From positions 1,240,001 through 1,304,000 of the forward strand of contig NZ_VHSF01000001.1 in the NCBI RefSeq assembly GCF_007050985.1: a stretch of DNA of 64,000 nucleotides, given 5' to 3'. Shown one piece after another: positions 60,916-64,000 of the stretch. Origin of the DNA: Christiangramia sabulilitoris (GTDB lineage Bacteria; Bacteroidota; Bacteroidia; Flavobacteriales; Flavobacteriaceae). Below the pieces are notes generated by a model. That model searched no databases. It was not told where the DNA came from and worked only from the letters and a program-made list of their open reading frames with translations. The position numbers were made by a program, and so were the translations under genes. How positions within the stretch are numbered: the stretch's first letter is position 1; every line of letters starts with the position of its first letter.

Positions 60916-63075
60916 TTATCCCTTAAGTTCTTTTTTTAGTTCATTAGGCAGTTTTTCATAACCCATATTATATAACGTAAAACCGAAAATATCGGCATAC
61001 TCATCAATGATCATGCTTGTTGGCTTCCCTGCTCCGTGACCGGCCTTAGTTTCGATCCTGATCAAAACCGGTTCATCTCCTGCATGCTTTTCCTGCAATT
61101 CCGCAGCAAATTTGAATGAATGCGCAGGCACCACCCGGTCGTCATGGTCTCCGGTAGTCACAAGAGTGGCGGGATAGGCCACACCTTCCTTCACATTATG
61201 AACGGGTGAATATCCCTTCAGGTATTCAAACATTTCCTTGTTATCTTCAGCCGTTCCATAGTCATAAGCCCATCCGGCGCCTGCCGTGAATGTATGGTAT
61301 CTCAGCATATCCATAACTCCCACCGCCGGCAGAGCTACCTTCATAAGATCTGGCCTCTGGGTCATGGTTGCCCCTACAAGTAGTCCACCGTTAGAGCCAC
61401 CTCTTATCGCCAGGTGTTCGCTGGAAGTATAATTGTTCGCAATCAGGTACTCTGCTGCTGAAATGAAATCGTCAAAAACATTCTGCTTCTGCATTTTGGT
61501 ACCGGCATCATGCCATTCTTTACCATATTCACCTCCACCGCGAAGGTTAGGTACAGCGTAAATTCCTCCCTGTTCCAGCCACACGCTCATTGCGGTGCTG
61601 AATCCCGGGGTTAGGCTCACATTAAAGCCACCATACCCATATAACATCGTGGGGTTCTTCCCGTTCATTTCAGTCCCTTTCTTGTAGGTAATGATCATAG
61701 GAACCTTAGTTCCATCCTTTGATTCATAAAAGACCTGCTTGCTTTCATATACTTCAGGATCAAAATCGATATTTGGTTTATTGTAAACCTCTGAAGTACC
61801 ATTTTCGATATCATACTTATAAATCGTACCCGAAGTCACATAGTTGGTAAAGGAATAATACAGCACCTTTTCGTCCTTTTTGGCGCCAAAACCACCGGCA
61901 GAACCAATTCCGGGTAGTTCTACATCTCTTATAAGCTTACCGTTATAATCATATTGCTTTACTTTAGAAATGGCGTCTACCATGTACTCTGCAAAGAAAT
62001 ATCCGCCACCATTAGAGGGGCTCAGAACATGCTCTGTTTCAGGAATAAGATCCTTCCAGTTCTCAGGTGCTGGATTCGATGCGTCTACCGTTACGATCCT
62101 TTTGTTAGGAGCATCAAGATTCGTTACTATAAATAACTTACTTCCCTGGTTATCTATGACGAAACTGTCTGAATCGAAATTGTCCAGGATCGTTACCAGT
62201 TCGGGATCTTTTTCACTTAGATCCATGAGGTATAATTCACCACCTGAGGTAGAATTTCGGGCAGAAATGATAAGAAATCTGTTATCTTCTGTGGTATACC
62301 CACCAACATATCTTCTTTTCTGTTCCGGGGTATTTCCAAAGATGACCTTATCCTCGCTTTGGGCAGTCCCCAGTTTATGGAAATATAATTTGTGCTGATC
62401 TGTCTTAGCTGATAGCTCACTTCCATCGGGTTTATCATAACTGGAATAATAAAAACCCTCGTTTCCTTTCCAGGAGAGTCCGCTGAATTTCACATCCCTG
62501 ATCGTGTCTCCAAGGATCTCCTTGTTCTCAGCATTCATTACGATCACTTTTCTCCAGTCGCTCCCGCCTTCAGAGATGGCATAAGCCAGAGTTTTTCCAT
62601 CTTCAGAAAAGCTAAGACCGCCTAGAGAGGTAGTGCCATCTTCACTGAATTTATTCGGATCAAGAAAAACCTCGGCTTCAGAGTTTTCATTCTTTTTACG
62701 ATAGAGCACGCTCTGATTTTGTAATCCATCATTTTTATAAAAATAGATATGATCACCTTCAATAAAAGGAGCTCCTAATTTTTCATAATCCCAGAGCTGG
62801 GTAAGTCTTTTCTTCAGTTTATCGCGGTAAGGAATATTATCCAGGTAATTAAAGGTCACCTTGTTTTGTGCAGCCACCCAGTTGCCCGTTTCTTCGCTGC
62901 GATCATCTTCCAGCCAGCGATAAGGATCTTTAACATTGGTCCCGAAATAATCGGTGACGGTATCTACTTTTTTGGTTTCTGGATAATTCAAGGCGATTTC
63001 TTCGGTTTTTTTAGTGTTATCATTACAGGCAGCGATTAACCCGGCCGCAGCAACGATAGTAATCATTTTTTTCAT
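60916..63075 (-). CDS. Prolyl oligopeptidase (S9A), lipoprotein
   Basis: A 719-residue exported serine peptidase, with a lipobox at Cys17 ([12 protein letters not shown]). An N-terminal seven-bladed propeller domain spans about 80-430. The alpha/beta-hydrolase catalytic domain has the nucleophile Ser in [13 protein letters not shown] near 550, the Asp in [13 protein letters not shown] near 637 and the His in [11 protein letters not shown] near 680. S9A enzymes cut after Pro in short peptides. The lipid anchor suggests it acts in the periplasm or at the surface. It has its own terminator. Confidence 0.96.
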   Translation of the reverse strand: MKKMITIVAAAGLIAACNDNTKKTEEIALNYPETKKVDTVTDYFGTNVKDPYRWLEDDRSEETGNWVAAQNKVTFNYLDNIPYRDKLKKRLTQLWDYEKLGAPFIEGDHIYFYKNDGLQNQSVLYRKKNENSEAEVFLDPNKFSEDGTTSLGGLSFSEDGKTLAYAISEGGSDWRKVIVMNAENKEILGDTIRDVKFSGLSWKGNEGFYYSSYDKPDGSELSAKTDQHKLYFHKLGTAQSEDKVIFGNTPEQKRRYVGGYTTEDNRFLIISARNSTSGGELYLMDLSEKDPELVTILDNFDSDSFVIDNQGSKLFIVTNLDAPNKRIVTVDASNPAPENWKDLIPETEHVLSPSNGGGYFFAEYMVDAISKVKQYDYNGKLIRDVELPGIGSAGGFGAKKDEKVLYYSFTNYVTSGTIYKYDIENGTSEVYNKPNIDFDPEVYESKQVFYESKDGTKVPMIITYKKGTEMNGKNPTMLYGYGGFNVSLTPGFSTAMSVWLEQGGIYAVPNLRGGGEYGKEWHDAGTKMQKQNVFDDFISAAEYLIANNYTSSEHLAIRGGSNGGLLVGATMTQRPDLMKVALPAVGVMDMLRYHTFTAGAGWAYDYGTAEDNKEMFEYLKGYSPVHNVKEGVAYPATLVTTGDHDDRVVPAHSFKFAAELQEKHAGDEPVLIRIETKAGHGAGKPTSMIIDEYADIFGFTLYNMGYEKLPNELKKELKG

Positions 63076-63111
63076 AATGGTAGTTTGGATTTAGCCTAAA
63101 ATAAGTATAAA

Positions 63112-63144
63112 AAATGCCTGAAAGTTACATTCCTTCAGGCATTT
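63112..63144 (-). terminator. Terminator of the asd gene
   Basis: On the minus strand AAATGCCTGAA pairs with TTCAGGCATTT (arms 63112-63122 and 63134-63144), followed by T residues. It closes asd on minus. Confidence 0.82.
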
Positions 63145-63169
63145 AAATCTATGATTATATTAAATATTT

Positions 63170-64000
63170 CTATACCAGTTTATTTTGAATGAGATATTCA
63201 GCGATCTGTATGGCATTGGTAGCAGCACCTTTGCGCAGATTATCTGCAACTATCCACATATTCAGAGTGTTTGGCTGAGAGTGATCCCGTCTTATCCTGC
63301 CAACAAAAACATCATCTTTTCCTTCAGCATATATGGGCATAGGATAAGTGTTTACCGCGGTATTATCCTGTACGGTCACTCCGGGAAATTCACTTAACAA
63401 CTTCCTTACATCAGCTTCTTCAAAATCCTTGCTGAACTCAATATTTACTGATTCTGAATGCCCTCCAACCACAGGAATTCTAATCGCCGTTGCCGTTACA
63501 TTTACAGAATCATCTCCAAGGATCTTTTTAGTTTCCAGGGTAAGTTTCATTTCTTCCTTGGTATAACCATTATCCTGAAAAACATCGCAATGCGGAAGAG
63601 CATTCCTGTGAATAGGATAAGGATAAGCCATTTCACCTTTTTCGCCGGCATATTCGTTTTCAAGCTGTTTTACTGCCTTGACTCCGGTACCGGTTATAGA
63701 CTGATACGTGGATACTACTACCCTTTTAATATTATAAACATCATGTAATGGTTTTAAGGCCATTAAAAGCTGTATCGTAGAGCAGTTTGGATTCGCTATA
63801 ATTTTATCGTTTCTATTCAGCAAACTTGCATTGATCTCAGGAATGACCAGTTTATTCTCGGGGTTCATTCTCCATGCTGAAGAGTTATCTATAACCGTGG
63901 TTCCTGCCGCCGCAAACTTCGGGGCCCATAACAACGAAGTCTCACCTCCCGCAGAAAATAAAGCAATTTCCGGTTTCATAGAAACTGCTGTTTCCAGGCT
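63170..64000 (-). CDS. asd: Aspartate-semialdehyde dehydrogenase, N-terminus beyond window edge
   Basis: The visible C-terminal part of ASADH, the NADPH enzyme reducing aspartyl-phosphate to aspartate semialdehyde on the branch to lysine, diaminopimelate, threonine and methionine. The frame stays open through 64000. The first in-window Met (63979) falls inside the NADP-binding domain (SMKPEIALFSAGGE), so it is not the start. The catalytic Cys is in NPNCSTIQLL, followed by the substrate-binding Gln in TYQSITGTGV and the His region RRDHSQPN (RxxH-type). The missing N-terminus should carry the GATGMVG motif. Confidence 0.95.
   Translation of the reverse strand, partial: SLETAVSMKPEIALFSAGGETSLLWAPKFAAAGTTVIDNSSAWRMNPENKLVIPEINASLLNRNDKIIANPNCSTIQLLMALKPLHDVYNIKRVVVSTYQSITGTGVKAVKQLENEYAGEKGEMAYPYPIHRNALPHCDVFQDNGYTKEEMKLTLETKKILGDDSVNVTATAIRIPVVGGHSESVNIEFSKDFEEADVRKLLSEFPGVTVQDNTAVNTYPMPIYAEGKDDVFVGRIRRDHSQPNTLNMWIVADNLRKGAATNAIQIAEYLIQNKLV

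Overview
The window is chromosomal DNA from a member of the Bacteroidota, most likely a marine Flavobacteriaceae of the Gramella/Christiangramia type. The genus is a guess from overall protein flavour. Family-level support comes from AT-rich intergenic DNA, many TAnnTTTG -7 promoter elements, numerous Cys-anchored lipoproteins, and families typical of the phylum (DUF4837, DUF4175, OMP_b-brl_3 barrels, an S9 prolyl oligopeptidase lipoprotein, a glutamate-cysteine ligase/CBS fusion). Almost everything is core or housekeeping. I see no prophage, insertion sequence, CRISPR array or integrase.

Layout. 1-5.5 kb: envelope and core genes (DUF4837 lipoprotein, LysM transglycosylase, pgk, DNA polymerase III delta', a DoxX-like protein, OmpH/Skp). 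5.7-12.2 kb: methyltransferase, mnmG, ybeY and a giant DUF4175 protein; mnmG is bracketed by two perfect 16-bp parS palindromes, with two near-parS sequences in the transglycosylase gene. 12.3-18.4 kb: gltX, an SPFH protein, a YtxH/holin-like stress operon, glnS, folB, tRNA-Cys. 18.3-18.6 kb: tandem copies of the tRNA-Cys 3' end plus terminator, carrying a hairpin at the T-loop. 18.7-22.4 kb: LysE-type exporter, rnr, a small unlisted membrane protein, DUF2007. 22.43-22.94 kb: AT-rich gap with inverted DnaA-box-like repeats, a candidate oriC. 22.9-37 kb: rpiB, acetyltransferase, sterol desaturase-like protein, CtpA-type protease, rnpA, glutamate-cysteine ligase/CBS plus aspartoacylase-like pair, M1 and S8 peptidases, metallo-hydrolase, antiporter, yebC. 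37.3 kb: a decayed four-helix-bundle gene. 37.7-47 kb: lepA, a peptidoglycan-recycling operon (murQ, DigH-like hydrolase, Ala-Glu epimerase, NlpC/P60) and an outer-membrane barrel. 47-51.7 kb: dus, LolE-like permease, rbfA, methylmalonyl-CoA epimerase, tRNA with CAU anticodon, a small PID-CTERM-like secreted protein, riboflavin synthase. 51.7-56.8 kb: pdxA and the DUF177-rpmF-fabH-accB-accC fatty-acid cluster. 56.8-64 kb: FAD oxidoreductase, mtgA, GreA-like protein, ABC ATPase, DUF3667-like protein, prolyl oligopeptidase, and asd cut by the window end.

How it fits together. Genes left of about 22.5 kb run mostly on the minus strand and those to the right mostly on the plus strand. With parS sites and an AT-rich DnaA-box gap, this suggests an origin-proximal segment replicated outward from about 22.4-22.9 kb. 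The clearest metabolic unit is the muropeptide salvage operon at 39.7-44.4 kb. The clearest unexplained structures are the duplicated tRNA 3' ends, which occur downstream of both tRNA genes in the window and each carry a palindromic insert at the T-loop side.
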